Origin: Rubrivivax sp.
GTDB taxonomy: Bacteria > Pseudomonadota > Gammaproteobacteria > Burkholderiales > Burkholderiaceae_C
NCBI GenBank assembly: GCA_027485165.1
Contig: JAIXRN010000101.1
Coordinates: forward strand, 62,001 to 126,000
Direction of reading: 5' to 3'
Length of the DNA: 64,000 nucleotides
Below the pieces are notes generated by a model. It worked only from the letters and a program-made list of their open reading frames with translations, ran no database searches and was not told the origin of the DNA. Positions within the stretch are counted from its first letter, which is position 1; each line of letters starts with the position of its first letter. Positions 46,061-55,285 of the stretch are shown here, one piece after another. The position numbers were made by a program, and so were the translations under genes.

Positions 46061-47014
46061 ATGCTCGCCTATCTTTTGCGCCGCGTGCTCTACACGCTGC
46101 CCATCATGGCCGGCGTGGCCCTGGTGTGCTTTGCGCTGGTGCACCTGGCGCCCGGCGACCCGCTGGTGGCCATCCTGCCGCCAGACGCCAGCGAAGACCT
46201 GCAGAAGCAGCTGCGCACGCTGTACGGCTTCGACCGCAGCCTGCCCGAGCAGTTCTTCAGCTGGGTCTGGCGGGCGTTGAACGGCGACCTGGGCACCAGC
46301 ATCGCCAGCAACCGACCCGTCACCACCGAGGTCTTGACCGCCGTGGTCAACACCCTGCGGCTGGCGGTGGTGGCCACGCTCATCGGCTTTTTCTTCGGCT
46401 GCCTGTTCGGCTTCGTGGCGGGCTACTTCCGCAACAGCTGGCTGGACCGCGGGGCGTCGATGCTCAGCGTGCTGGGCGTCAGCGTGCCGCACTACTGGCT
46501 GGGCATGGTGCTGGTGATCGTGTTCGCGGTGCAGCTGAACTGGCTTCCGGCCACCGGCGCCGGCCCGGGCGGCAGTGACGCCTGGCGCTGGAACTGGGAC
46601 CACATGCAGCACCTGCTGCTGCCGGCCATCACCATGAGCGTCATCCCCATGGGCATCATCGCGCGCACCGTGCGCGCCCTGGTGGCGGAAATCCTGGCGC
46701 AGGAATTCGTCGTCGGCCTGCGCGCCAAGGGCCTGACGCACCTGGGCGTCTTCCGCCATGTGGTGAAGAACGCCGCGCCCACGGCCCTGGCCGTGATGGG
46801 GCTGCAGTTGGGCTACCTGCTGGGCGGGTCGATCCTGATCGAAACCGTGTTCGCCTGGCCCGGTACCGGCTTCCTGCTGAACAGCGCCATCTTCCAGCGC
46901 GACCTGCCCCTGCTGCAGGGCACCATCCTGGTGTTGGCGATGTTCTTCGTGGTGCTGAACGTGCTGGTCGACATCGTCCAAAGCCTGCTCGACCCGCGTA
47001 TTGCCAGAGCATGA
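46061..47014 (+). CDS. ABC transporter permease (DppB-type)
   Basis: A 317-residue inner-membrane permease. The first helix MLAYLLRRVLYTLPIMAGVAL and the loop FALVHLAPGDPLVAILPPDAS are typical of DppB/OppB. The cytoplasmic coupling motif is near ALVAEILAQEFVVGLRAKGLTHLGVFRHVV (EAA-type loop, broken here), followed by GYLLGGSILIETVFAWPGTG. Roughly six membrane spans. It starts 23 bases after the binding-protein gene and is followed by the second permease. Confidence 0.95.
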   Translation: MLAYLLRRVLYTLPIMAGVALVCFALVHLAPGDPLVAILPPDASEDLQKQLRTLYGFDRSLPEQFFSWVWRALNGDLGTSIASNRPVTTEVLTAVVNTLRLAVVATLIGFFFGCLFGFVAGYFRNSWLDRGASMLSVLGVSVPHYWLGMVLVIVFAVQLNWLPATGAGPGGSDAWRWNWDHMQHLLLPAITMSVIPMGIIARTVRALVAEILAQEFVVGLRAKGLTHLGVFRHVVKNAAPTALAVMGLQLGYLLGGSILIETVFAWPGTGFLLNSAIFQRDLPLLQGTILVLAMFFVVLNVLVDIVQSLLDPRIARA

Positions 47015-47042
47015 AGCCCTCCGCCCCCCACACGGCCCTGCC

Positions 47043-47927
47043 ATGAGCACCCTCGCAGCACCTGCCGTCCTGCCGGCGGCGCCCGCCAAGTCCCGCGGGT
47101 ACTGGGGCAACGTGGGCGCGCGCGTGGTGCGCGACCCGGGCTTCTGGGTGGCGGCCGCTCTGGTGCTGGCCCTGCTGGCGATGGCCCTGTTCGGCCCCTG
47201 GATCGCCCCGGCCGACCCCCAGGCCAGCAGCATGTTTTCGCGTCTGAAGCCCATCGGCAGCGAAGGCTACCCACTGGGTTCAGACGAACTCGGCCGCGAC
47301 ATGCTCAGCCGCCTGATCGTCGGCGCCAGGCTGAGCCTGTTCATGGGCATCACGCCGGTGGTGTTCGCGTTCTTCATCGGCTCGGCCATCGGCATCCTGG
47401 CCGGCTATGCGGGCGGCATCACCAACACGGTGATCATGCGCACCATCGACGTGTTCTACGCCTTCCCCAGCGTGCTGCTGGCCATCGCGCTGTCGGGCGC
47501 GCTGGGCGCGGGCATCGGCAACGCACTGCTGAGCCTGACCATCGTCTTCATCCCGCCCGTGGCCCGCGTGGCTGAAAGCGTGACGACCCAAGTGCGCAGC
47601 CGCGATTACGTCGAAGCCGCCCGCGCCAGTGGTGCTGGCGCCTTCACCATCGTGCGCGTGCACGTGCTGGGCAACGTGCTGGGCCCGATCTTCGTCTACG
47701 CCACCAGCCTGATCGCGGTCAGCATGATCCTGGCCAGCGGGCTGAGCTTCCTGGGCCTGGGCGTGAAGCCGCCCGAACCCGAATGGGGCCTGATGCTGAA
47801 CACCCTGCGCACGGCCATCTACGTGCAGCCCTGGGTGGCCGCGCTGCCGGGGGCGATGATCTTCATCACCTCGATCGCCTTCAACCTGCTGAGCGACGCG
47901 CTGCGCGCCGCCATGGACAACAAGTGA
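47043..47927 (+). CDS. ABC transporter permease (DppC-type)
   Basis: A 294-residue permease partner. The N-terminal helix is WVAAALVLALLAMALFGPWIAP. The DppC motifs are YPLGSDELGRDMLSRLIVGAR and the EAA loop VRSRDYVEAARASGAGAFTIVR (broken), then ILASGLSFLGLGVKPPEPEWG. ATG 47043 gives MSTLAAPAVLPAAP; an in-frame extension to 47001 overlaps the previous gene. Its stop overlaps the next start by one base (TGATG). Confidence 0.95.
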   Translation: MSTLAAPAVLPAAPAKSRGYWGNVGARVVRDPGFWVAAALVLALLAMALFGPWIAPADPQASSMFSRLKPIGSEGYPLGSDELGRDMLSRLIVGARLSLFMGITPVVFAFFIGSAIGILAGYAGGITNTVIMRTIDVFYAFPSVLLAIALSGALGAGIGNALLSLTIVFIPPVARVAESVTTQVRSRDYVEAARASGAGAFTIVRVHVLGNVLGPIFVYATSLIAVSMILASGLSFLGLGVKPPEPEWGLMLNTLRTAIYVQPWVAALPGAMIFITSIAFNLLSDALRAAMDNK

Positions 47928-48973
47928 TGACTGCGCCATTGCTGTCGGTTCAGGGCCTGGTGAAACACTTCCCGCTGAAGAAGGACGCGCTGGGGCGCGG
48001 CGGCGGCCTGGTGCGGGCGGTAGACGGCGTCAACTTCCAGGTCTTCGCCGGCGAAACGCTGGGCGTGGTGGGCGAAAGCGGCTGCGGCAAAAGCACCACT
48101 GCGCGCCTGCTGATGCACCTGATCGAACCCACCGCCGGCGAAGTGATCTTCGACGGCGCGAAAGTGGGCAGCCGCGACCTGCCGCTCAAGGAATACCGCC
48201 GCCAGGTGCAGATGGTGTTCCAGGACAGCTATGCCAGCCTGAACCCGCGGCTGACCATCGAAGACAGCATCGCCTTCGGCCCGCAGGTGCATGGCGTGCC
48301 GGCGTCTGAGGCCGTGGCGCGCGCCCGCAGCCTGCTGGCGCGTGTGGGGCTGGAACCCGGGCGCTTTGGCGGGCGCTACCCGCACGAACTGTCCGGCGGC
48401 CAGCGCCAGCGCATCAACATCGCCCGCGCCCTGGCCCTGCAGCCGCGCATCGTGATCCTGGACGAAGCTGTGTCGGCGCTGGACAAGAGCGTCGAGGCCC
48501 AGGTGCTGAACCTGCTGCTGGACCTGAAGGACGAATTCGGCCTGACCTATGTCTTCATCAGCCACGACCTGCACGTGGTGCGCTACATCTCCGACCGCGT
48601 GATGGTGATGTACCTGGGCGAAGTGGCCGAAGTGGGCGCCAGCGAAACCCTGTTCGAACAGCCGCGCCACCCGTATACCCGCGCCCTGCTGTCCAGCATG
48701 CCGTCGATGGACCCCGACCACCGCACGCTGGTGGCACCCCTGGCCGGTGACCCGCCCAACCCCATCGACCCGCCAGCCGGCTGCCGCTTCCACCCCCGCT
48801 GCCCGCGGGCCGAAGCGGTGTGCGGGCAGCGCGCGCCTTCGCGCCAGGCGCTGGCGCAACCGGGCGTGACCGAAGGCGTGGCCTGTCTGATGCACGAGCC
48901 TGGCAGCGGGCACAGCAGTGCCGGCTTGCCGCAGGCCATGCCGCCGGCCCAGGCCCTGCGGGAAGCAGCATGA
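47927..48973 (+). CDS. ABC transporter ATP-binding protein (DppF/OppF-type)
   Basis: A 348-residue ATPase. Walker A is VVGESGCGKST, the Q-loop MVFQDSYASLNPR, the signature LSGGQRQRINIARAL, Walker B IVILDEAVSALD and the switch FISHDLHVVRYISD. The C-terminal oligopeptide-transporter domain (GCRFHPRCPRAEAVC) carries cysteines that can hold an iron-sulfur or structural site as in DppD/OppF proteins. ATG 47927 overlaps the upstream stop. The tail (about 325-348) is low-complexity and variable. It pairs with the second ATPase encoded immediately after. Confidence 0.95.
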   Translation: MTAPLLSVQGLVKHFPLKKDALGRGGGLVRAVDGVNFQVFAGETLGVVGESGCGKSTTARLLMHLIEPTAGEVIFDGAKVGSRDLPLKEYRRQVQMVFQDSYASLNPRLTIEDSIAFGPQVHGVPASEAVARARSLLARVGLEPGRFGGRYPHELSGGQRQRINIARALALQPRIVILDEAVSALDKSVEAQVLNLLLDLKDEFGLTYVFISHDLHVVRYISDRVMVMYLGEVAEVGASETLFEQPRHPYTRALLSSMPSMDPDHRTLVAPLAGDPPNPIDPPAGCRFHPRCPRAEAVCGQRAPSRQALAQPGVTEGVACLMHEPGSGHSSAGLPQAMPPAQALREAA

Positions 48974-50034
48974 TGACTTCGCCGTTAGCTCCCTTGGCCC
49001 CTGCTGCGGCTGCAGCTGCTGGCGATACCGCTGCGCCGCTGGTGGACATGCGCGACCTGTCCGTCAGCTTCACCACTGGGCGAGCGCCCGTGCGGGCCGT
49101 CAGCGGCGTCAGCCTGCAGGTGCAGCGCGGCCAGACGGTGACGCTGATCGGCGAGTCGGGCTCAGGCAAGAGCGTCACGCTGCGCACGATGCTGATGCTG
49201 CACCCGCCGAAGCGCACCCAGCTGGGCGGCCGGCTGGTGGTGGCCGGGCGCAACGTGCTGGCCATGCACGACCGCGAGCTCTTTGCCTACCGCGGCAAGG
49301 TGGCCAGCATGATCTTCCAGGAACCCCTGCTGGCGCTGGACCCGGTGTACAGCGTGGGCCAGCAGATCGTCGAGAGCATCCGCCGCCACGAGAGCGTCAG
49401 CGCGGCCGATGCGCAGGCGCGTGCGCTGCAGCTGTTCGAACGCGTGCGCATCCCCAGCCCGCAGCGCCGGCTGGCCGCCTACCCGCACGAAATGAGTGGC
49501 GGCATGCGCCAGCGCGCGATGATCGCGCTGGCCCTGGCCTGCCGCCCGCAGCTGCTGCTGGCCGACGAACCCACCACGGCGCTGGACGCGACGGTGCAGA
49601 TCCAGGTGCTGATCCTGCTGCGCGAACTGCAGCAGGAACTCGGCCTGGGCATCGTCTTCGTCACGCACGACATCGGCGCCGCGCTGGAAGTGGCCGACCG
49701 CATCGCCGTGATGTACGCCGGCCGCATCGTGGAAGAAGGCACCGCGCGCGAACTCATCCGCACGCCGCGCCACCCCTACACCCAAGCCCTGCTGCGCAGC
49801 CGCGCCCATGGCGCGATGGCCAAGGGCCAGCGGCTGCTGACGATTGCCGGTGCGCCGCCCGACCTGGCCCGGCTGCCGCCGGGCTGCGCCTTCGCCGAAC
49901 GCTGCAGCCTGGCCGCAGACGCCTGCCGCCAGCAGCAACCACCGGCCGTGGAACTGGCGCCGGGCCACCACGCGCGCTGCCTGCGCACCGACGCCACCGC
50001 CGCGGCTTCCACAGCCGCCTCGTTGGCCGCATGA
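48970..50034 (+). CDS. ABC transporter ATP-binding protein (DppD/OppD-type)
   Basis: A 354-residue ATPase. Walker A is [12 protein letters not shown], the Q-loop [13 protein letters not shown], the signature [15 protein letters not shown], Walker [13 protein letters not shown] and the switch [14 protein letters not shown], followed by the oligopeptide domain [15 protein letters not shown]. An A-rich linker precedes the domain (residues 9-20). ATG 48970 overlaps the previous stop (ATGA) and its own stop overlaps the amidase start (ATGA), so ATPases and amidase are translationally linked. The OppF-before-OppD order is less usual than the reverse. Confidence 0.95.
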   Translation: MMTSPLAPLAPAAAAAAGDTAAPLVDMRDLSVSFTTGRAPVRAVSGVSLQVQRGQTVTLIGESGSGKSVTLRTMLMLHPPKRTQLGGRLVVAGRNVLAMHDRELFAYRGKVASMIFQEPLLALDPVYSVGQQIVESIRRHESVSAADAQARALQLFERVRIPSPQRRLAAYPHEMSGGMRQRAMIALALACRPQLLLADEPTTALDATVQIQVLILLRELQQELGLGIVFVTHDIGAALEVADRIAVMYAGRIVEEGTARELIRTPRHPYTQALLRSRAHGAMAKGQRLLTIAGAPPDLARLPPGCAFAERCSLAADACRQQQPPAVELAPGHHARCLRTDATAAASTAASLAA

Positions 50035-51284
50035 CGCCCGCCAGCGCAGCGGCGGCCCTTGCTGGCGGCACCGGCGCCGATTGCCAGGCCATCGCGGACA
50101 GCACGCACGCCTTCGTCCCGTATCCCGCCGCGCCCGTGCCCTGCGCGCCTGCGGGCCCGCTGGCGGGCCTGAGCTTCGCGGCGAAGGACCTGTTCGACGT
50201 CGCGGGCTACCCCACGGGTGGCGGCAACCCCATCGTGCTGGCCCTGTCGGGCATCAAGACCCGCACGGCCCCCGCGGTGCAGCGCCTGCTGGACGCTGGC
50301 GCGCGCTTCGTGGGCAAGACCGTCACCGACGAACTGGCCTTCAGCATGAACGGCCAGAACGCGCACTTCGGCGCACCCGTCAATGGCGCGGCACCCAGTC
50401 GCATCAGCGGGGGCTCGTCGTCGGGCTCGGCATCGGCCGTGTCGAATGGGCTGTGCGACTTCGCGCTGGGCACCGACACGGGCGGCAGTGTGCGCGCGCC
50501 GGCCAGCCATTGCGGCCTGTACGGCCTGCGGCCCACGCATGGCCGTATCAGCCTGCAGGGCGCGCTGGACCTGGCGCCCAGCTTCGACACCTGCGGCTGG
50601 TTCACCCGCGACGCGGCCACCCTGGCGCGCGTGGCCGACGTGCTGCTGGGCGCCGACACCGTGCCGGCGCCGACCCGGCTGCTGTGGCCTGGCGACCTGT
50701 GGTCGCAACTGGCCCCAGCCGCCGAGGCCAGCGCCCGCGCGGCCGCAGCGCGCACGCAGGCCGTTTTGGGCCCCGCCGCACCGGCGGATGTGGTGCTGGA
50801 TTCTTTCGACGCCATGTACTGGGCCTTCCGCTACCTGCAGGGCCGTGAAGCCTGGCTGACCGACGGGCCGCTGATCGAACGCTACGCCCCGCCGCTGGGC
50901 GCGGGCGTGGCCGAACGATTTGCCTTCAGCCGCGGCGTGACCGACGCGCAGGTGGCCGACGCCACGGCCTTCCGCGGCCGCTTTGCCGCGCACCTGGACG
51001 CGCTGCTGGGCCACGACGGCGTGCTGCTGCTGCCCACCATGCCCGACATCGCGCCGTTGCGCGCAGAGCCTGAAAGCGGGCTCGAGGACTACCGCAACCG
51101 CGCCATCCGGTTGCTGTGCGCGGCGGGCCTGGCGGGTGTGCCGCAGCTCAGCCTGCCGCTGGCCGGGCGCGATGGCGCGCCCCTGGGCCTGAGCCTGCTG
51201 GGCCCGCGCGGCAGCGACCGGGCGCTGGTGGCGCTGGCGCAGCGCCTGGCGGCCGCTGGCGTGGGGCCAGGCCCGGCCGCCTGA
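50031..51284 (+). CDS. Amidase signature enzyme, AMI1-like
   Basis: A 417-residue hydrolase of the amidase signature family with a Ser-cisSer-Lys triad. The lysine is in LSFAAKDLFDVAG (about K53) and the serines in ISGGSSSGSASAVSNG and GTDTGGSVRAPAS. The whole N-terminal two thirds resembles plant AMI1 indole-acetamide hydrolase (TDELAFSMNGQNAHFGAP; SFDTCGWFTRDAATLARV). The natural substrate in bacteria is unknown; a small amide imported by the linked transporter is likely. Its ATG overlaps the stop of the second ATPase gene. It converges on the AllA-like gene with 19 bases between stops. Confidence 0.92.
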   Translation: MTPASAAAALAGGTGADCQAIADSTHAFVPYPAAPVPCAPAGPLAGLSFAAKDLFDVAGYPTGGGNPIVLALSGIKTRTAPAVQRLLDAGARFVGKTVTDELAFSMNGQNAHFGAPVNGAAPSRISGGSSSGSASAVSNGLCDFALGTDTGGSVRAPASHCGLYGLRPTHGRISLQGALDLAPSFDTCGWFTRDAATLARVADVLLGADTVPAPTRLLWPGDLWSQLAPAAEASARAAAARTQAVLGPAAPADVVLDSFDAMYWAFRYLQGREAWLTDGPLIERYAPPLGAGVAERFAFSRGVTDAQVADATAFRGRFAAHLDALLGHDGVLLLPTMPDIAPLRAEPESGLEDYRNRAIRLLCAAGLAGVPQLSLPLAGRDGAPLGLSLLGPRGSDRALVALAQRLAAAGVGPGPAA

Positions 51285-51303
51285 CGTCACACGGGGCCGA
51301 TGT

Positions 51304-51876
51304 CTAGCGCGGCAGGGCTGCCGCCACGGCAGGCGGCAGTGTCAGCTGCACCGGCATGTCCAGCAGCCATTCATCGCAGTCGGGCGCGTCGGCCCGGCGT
51401 TCCAGCACCGCCCAGGGCCCGGCGTCCAGCGCCAGCAGGCCGTGGTGCCAGGTGCCTGCGGCGATGCACACGCCCTGCTCGCCGCTGCTGACGAAGGCGC
51501 TGCAGTCGGCGGCCCTGGGCTGCGCCAGGCGCGCAGGTGCCACCAGCAGCACGCAGCGCCGCGCACCACCCAGCGGCAGGAAGACCTGGTCCGACAGGCG
51601 GTGCCGTTCCACCAGGCGGGCTTCGAACGGGAAAGCGCGCGGCGTGGCGTCGTAGACCGACAGCACCGCGCGCCCGCCAGAGGCCTGCAGCTGCAGCGCC
51701 GACAGCGCTTCATGGCGCTGCGCGCTGCCGCCATTCACCGGGGTGACGGCTGGGCTGAAGGCTGCATCGCCGGCCGTGCTGACAAGCCCCACACCCGCAG
51801 CCGCGGCCGTGCTGACGACGCTGCCGAAAGCCGCAAAACCCGCTGCTGTCAGCGGCTGTGCGCGCAGCGCGATCAC
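51304..51876 (-). CDS. allA: Ureidoglycolate lyase (AllA) family protein
   Basis: A 190-residue cupin-like protein. AllA enzymes split ureidoglycolate into glyoxylate and urea, the end of allantoin degradation. Visible features: IALRAQPLTAAGFAAFGSV at the N-terminus, HRLSDQVFLPLGG, and the AllA hallmark IAAGTWHHGLLAL with the two histidines. It overlaps the stop end of the M20 hydrolase gene upstream by four bases (51873-51876), so they form one operon. Together they point to ureide or N-carbamoyl compound breakdown. Confidence 0.88.
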   Translation of the reverse strand: MIALRAQPLTAAGFAAFGSVVSTAAAAGVGLVSTAGDAAFSPAVTPVNGGSAQRHEALSALQLQASGGRAVLSVYDATPRAFPFEARLVERHRLSDQVFLPLGGARRCVLLVAPARLAQPRAADCSAFVSSGEQGVCIAAGTWHHGLLALDAGPWAVLERRADAPDCDEWLLDMPVQLTLPPAVAAALPR

Positions 51877-53159
51877 CTGGGCGGGCCTGCAACGCCGGCC
51901 TGCGCCAGCATCGCGTCCAGCAGCACCTGGCAGCCGGCGGCCAGGTGCTCGGCGCGGGCGTCTTCCACTTCGTTGTGCGAGATGCCGTCCTTGCAGGGTA
52001 CAAAGATCATCGCCGCCGGCGCCGTGCGCGCCACGTAGACCGCGTCGTGCCCCGCGCCGCTGACGATGTCGCGGTGCGGCCAGCCATGGTGCTGGGCGGC
52101 GGCGCGCACGGCGGCCACCAGGGCCGGGTCGAAGGGCGCGGGTGGGAAGTGCACCACCGGCGTCAGCGCCACGTCCACCCGCCCTGCTGCCTGCACCTGG
52201 GCGATGGCAGCGTGCAGCGCGGCTTCCATGCGCGCCAGGCCGGCTTCGTCGGTGTGGCGGAAGTCGACCGTGAAGCTGACGCGGCCGGGAATGGTGTTGC
52301 GCGAATTCGGAAACACCTGCACCCAGCCCACCGTGCCGCGTGCATGCGGGGCTTCGGCGCGGGCGATGCTGTCCACGGCCTGCATCAGCGGCAGGGCGGC
52401 CTGCAGGGCGTCGCGCCGCAGGTCCATGGGCGTGGGGCCGGCGTGGGCTTCCAGCCCGGTGACGACCACGTCGTACCAGCGCTGCCCCAGCGCGCCCGTG
52501 ACGACGCCGATGGTGTCGCCGGCGTCTTCCAGCACCGGGCCCTGTTCAATGTGGGCTTCAAAGTAGGCGCCGAAGCGCGGCGCGCCGTCGGCCACCGAAG
52601 CGGGGGCGCTGCCTGCATAGCCGATGGCTGCCAGCGCCTGGCCCACCGACGTACCGTCGCGGTCTGTGGCGGCCAGGGCGTGGCCCAGCGTGAAGGCGCC
52701 GGCGTAGACACCCGAGCCCATCATCACCGGCACGAAGCGCGAACCTTCTTCGTTTGTCCACACGCACACCTCCAGCGCGGCGCGGGTGCGCAGGCCCTGG
52801 TCGTTCAGCGTGCGCAGCACTTCCAGGCCGGCCAGCACGCCGTAGTTGCCGTCGAACTTGCCGCCTGTGGGCTGGGTGTCGATGTGGCTGCCGGTGGCCA
52901 CGGCTGGAAGGTGGGGGTGGGTGCCCTCGCGGCGCGCGAACAGGTTGCCGATGGCGTCCACACGCACGCTGCAGCCGGCGTCGCGGGCCCAGTGCATAAA
53001 CAGGTCGCGCGCCTGGCGGTCGAGTTCGCTCAGCGCCAGGCGGCACACGCCGCCCTTGGGCGTGGCGCCGATCTCGGCCAGCGCCATCAGGCTGGCCCAC
53101 AGGCGCTGGCCGTCGATGCGCGGGCCGAGCGCTGGCTGGGCGGGGTCGAGTGCTGGCAT
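51873..53159 (-). CDS. M20 family Zn hydrolase (allantoate amidohydrolase / N-carbamoyl-L-amino acid hydrolase)
   Basis: A 428-residue metal-dependent amidohydrolase of the hydantoinase/carbamoylase branch of M20. Metal-ligand motifs include TGSHIDTQPTGGKFDGNYG (His and Asp), TNEEGSRF (catalytic Glu pair) and FEAHIEQGP; ISHNEVEDA near the end carries another ligand. Substrates in this group are allantoate, ureidoglycine or N-carbamoyl amino acids; the AllA-like partner favours allantoate. The start is uncertain: ATG 53159 gives MPALDPAQ; an ATG at 53204 adds a threonine/proline repeat (MPPTPPTPLTQPTPP). Neither has a clear Shine-Dalgarno. Divergent from parE. Confidence 0.9.
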   Translation of the reverse strand: MPALDPAQPALGPRIDGQRLWASLMALAEIGATPKGGVCRLALSELDRQARDLFMHWARDAGCSVRVDAIGNLFARREGTHPHLPAVATGSHIDTQPTGGKFDGNYGVLAGLEVLRTLNDQGLRTRAALEVCVWTNEEGSRFVPVMMGSGVYAGAFTLGHALAATDRDGTSVGQALAAIGYAGSAPASVADGAPRFGAYFEAHIEQGPVLEDAGDTIGVVTGALGQRWYDVVVTGLEAHAGPTPMDLRRDALQAALPLMQAVDSIARAEAPHARGTVGWVQVFPNSRNTIPGRVSFTVDFRHTDEAGLARMEAALHAAIAQVQAAGRVDVALTPVVHFPPAPFDPALVAAVRAAAQHHGWPHRDIVSGAGHDAVYVARTAPAAMIFVPCKDGISHNEVEDARAEHLAAGCQVLLDAMLAQAGVAGPPR

Positions 53160-53274
53160 GGGTGGTGTTGGCTGCGTGAGTGGCGTGGGCGGCGTGGGTG
53201 GCATGACCGAGGAAACAGCAGGCAGGAAGCAAGACCCAAGCCGAATGATGCCGGGGCGGGCGAAGGCCCGTCCC

Positions 53275-53280
53275 TAGAAT
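53275..53280 (+). promoter_or_regulatory. -10-like box TAGAAT before parE
   Basis: TAGAAT ends 7 bases before ATG 53288, with GCCCGCC between and no Shine-Dalgarno. An in-frame ATG at 53279 overlaps the box, which argues for the 53288 start. Confidence 0.42.
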
Positions 53281-53287
53281 GCCCGCC

Positions 53288-55273
53288 ATGCCATCCACCA
53301 AGAACAGCACGGCCAACAACGCCTACGGCGAAGCCTCGATCCGCGTCCTGAAGGGGCTGGAACCCGTCAAGCAGCGGCCGGGCATGTACACCCGCACCGA
53401 CAACCCGCTGCACATCGTGCAGGAGGTGATCGACAACGCCGCCGACGAAGCCCTGGCCGGGCACGGCACGCGCATCGGCGTGGTGCTGCACGCCGACGGC
53501 AGCATCACGGTGGAAGACGACGGCCGCGGCATCCCTTTCGGCCTGCACCCGGACGAAGGCGTGCCGGTGATCGAGATCGTCTACACGCGCTTGCACGCGG
53601 GCGGCAAGTTCGACAAGGGCGCGGGTGGCGCCTACAGCTTCAGCGGCGGCCTGCACGGCGTGGGCGTGAGCGTGACGAACGCGCTGGCCAGGCGGCTGCA
53701 GGTGACGGTGTGGCGCGAAGGGCAGGTCGCGACCACCGCCTTCGCGGGTGGCGATGTCGTCGAGCAGCTTGCCGTGCGCAAGGCCGGGGCAGGCGACCGC
53801 AAGCACGGCACCACGGTGCGCGTGTGGCCCGACCCGAAGTACTTCGAAAGCGCAGAGCTACCGCGTGCCGAACTGCTGCACCTGCTGCGCAGCAAGGCCG
53901 TGCTGATGCCGGGCGTGACGGTGACGCTGCGCGTGGAAAAGAACGATGAGACGACGACCTGGCTGTACCAGGCCGGCCTGCGCGACTACCTGATGCAGAG
54001 CCTGGCCGCCGACCCGCTGATCCCGCTGTTCGAAGGCCAGCAGTACGCCAGCGCGAATGAAACCGAGAACTTCGCCGAAGGCGAGGGCGCCAGCTGGTGC
54101 GTGGCCTTCACCGACGAAGGCGCGACGCTGCGCGAAAGCTATGTCAACCTGATCCCCACGGTCGCCGGTGGCACGCACGACAGCGGGCTGAAGGACGGCC
54201 TGTTCGGCGCCATCAAGGGCTTCATCGACCTGCACGCGCTGGCGCCCAAGGGCGTGAAGCTGATGCCCGAAGACGTGTTCAGCCGCGCCAGCTTTGTGCT
54301 TTCCGCCAAGGTGCTGGACCCGCAGTTCCAGGGCCAGATCAAGGAACGCCTGAACAGCCGCGACGCGCTGCGCCTGGTGTCGGGCTATGTGAAGCCGGCG
54401 CTGGAACTGTGGCTGAACCAGCATGTGGACTTCGGCAAGAAGCTGGCCGACTTGGTCATCCGCCAGGCGCAGACGCGCCAGCGCGCCAGCCAGAAGGTGG
54501 AAAAGCGCAAGGGCAGCGGCGTGGCCGTGCTGCCCGGCAAGCTGACCGACTGCGAAAGCCGCGACCTGAACCTGAACGAAGTCTTCCTGGTGGAAGGCGA
54601 CAGCGCCGGCGGCAGCGCGAAGATGGGCCGCGACAAGGAAACGCAAGCCGTGCTGCCGCTGCGCGGCAAGGTGCTGAACACCTGGGAAGTGGACCGCGAC
54701 CGGCTGTTTGCGAACACCGAGATCCACGACATCGCCGTGGCTCTGGGCGTGGACCCGCATGGCCCGAACGACACGCCCGACTTCAGCGGCCTGCGCTATG
54801 GCAAGGTGTGCATCCTGAGCGACGCCGACGTCGACGGCTCGCACATCCAGGTGCTGCTGCTCACACTCTTCTTCCGCCACTTCCCGCATCTCATCGAGCG
54901 TGGCCATGTCTTCATCGCCAAGCCGCCGCTGTACCGCATCGACGCGCCGGCGCGCGGCAAGCGGCCGGCAGCCAAGATCTACGCGCTGGACGACGGCGAG
55001 CGCGACGCCGCGCTGGACAAGCTGCGCAAGGAAGGTGCGAAGGAAGGCAGCTGGAGCATCGGCCGCTTCAAGGGCCTGGGCGAGATGAACGCCGAACAGC
55101 TGTGGGAAACCACGCTGAACCCCGAGACGCGGCGCCTGCTGCCGGTGCGCTGGCGCGAAGGCGGCTTCGACGCCACGGCCGTGTCGTTCACCAAGCTGAT
55201 GGGCAAGGGCGAAGCCGCGGCGCGGCGCGAGCTGATGGAACTGCGCGGCGACGCGGTGGAAGTGGATGTCTGA
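53288..55273 (+). CDS. parE: DNA topoisomerase IV subunit B
   Basis: A 661-residue GHKL ATPase/Toprim protein that drives chromosome decatenation with ParC. The ATP site shows EVIDNAADEALAGHG, DDGRGIP and GGLHGVGVSVTNALA. The Toprim domain has LVEGDSAGGSAKMGRD and SDADVDGSHI for the catalytic Mg site, and the tail has RFKGLGEMNAEQLWETT. The length and the PGM/PVKQRPGMYTR start mark it as ParE rather than GyrB. ATG 53288 is favoured over 53279. An acetyltransferase gene follows 12 bases later; parC lies 4 kb further on. Confidence 0.97.
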   Translation: MPSTKNSTANNAYGEASIRVLKGLEPVKQRPGMYTRTDNPLHIVQEVIDNAADEALAGHGTRIGVVLHADGSITVEDDGRGIPFGLHPDEGVPVIEIVYTRLHAGGKFDKGAGGAYSFSGGLHGVGVSVTNALARRLQVTVWREGQVATTAFAGGDVVEQLAVRKAGAGDRKHGTTVRVWPDPKYFESAELPRAELLHLLRSKAVLMPGVTVTLRVEKNDETTTWLYQAGLRDYLMQSLAADPLIPLFEGQQYASANETENFAEGEGASWCVAFTDEGATLRESYVNLIPTVAGGTHDSGLKDGLFGAIKGFIDLHALAPKGVKLMPEDVFSRASFVLSAKVLDPQFQGQIKERLNSRDALRLVSGYVKPALELWLNQHVDFGKKLADLVIRQAQTRQRASQKVEKRKGSGVAVLPGKLTDCESRDLNLNEVFLVEGDSAGGSAKMGRDKETQAVLPLRGKVLNTWEVDRDRLFANTEIHDIAVALGVDPHGPNDTPDFSGLRYGKVCILSDADVDGSHIQVLLLTLFFRHFPHLIERGHVFIAKPPLYRIDAPARGKRPAAKIYALDDGERDAALDKLRKEGAKEGSWSIGRFKGLGEMNAEQLWETTLNPETRRLLPVRWREGGFDATAVSFTKLMGKGEAAARRELMELRGDAVEVDV

Positions 55274-55285
55274 GCCGGGGTGAGC

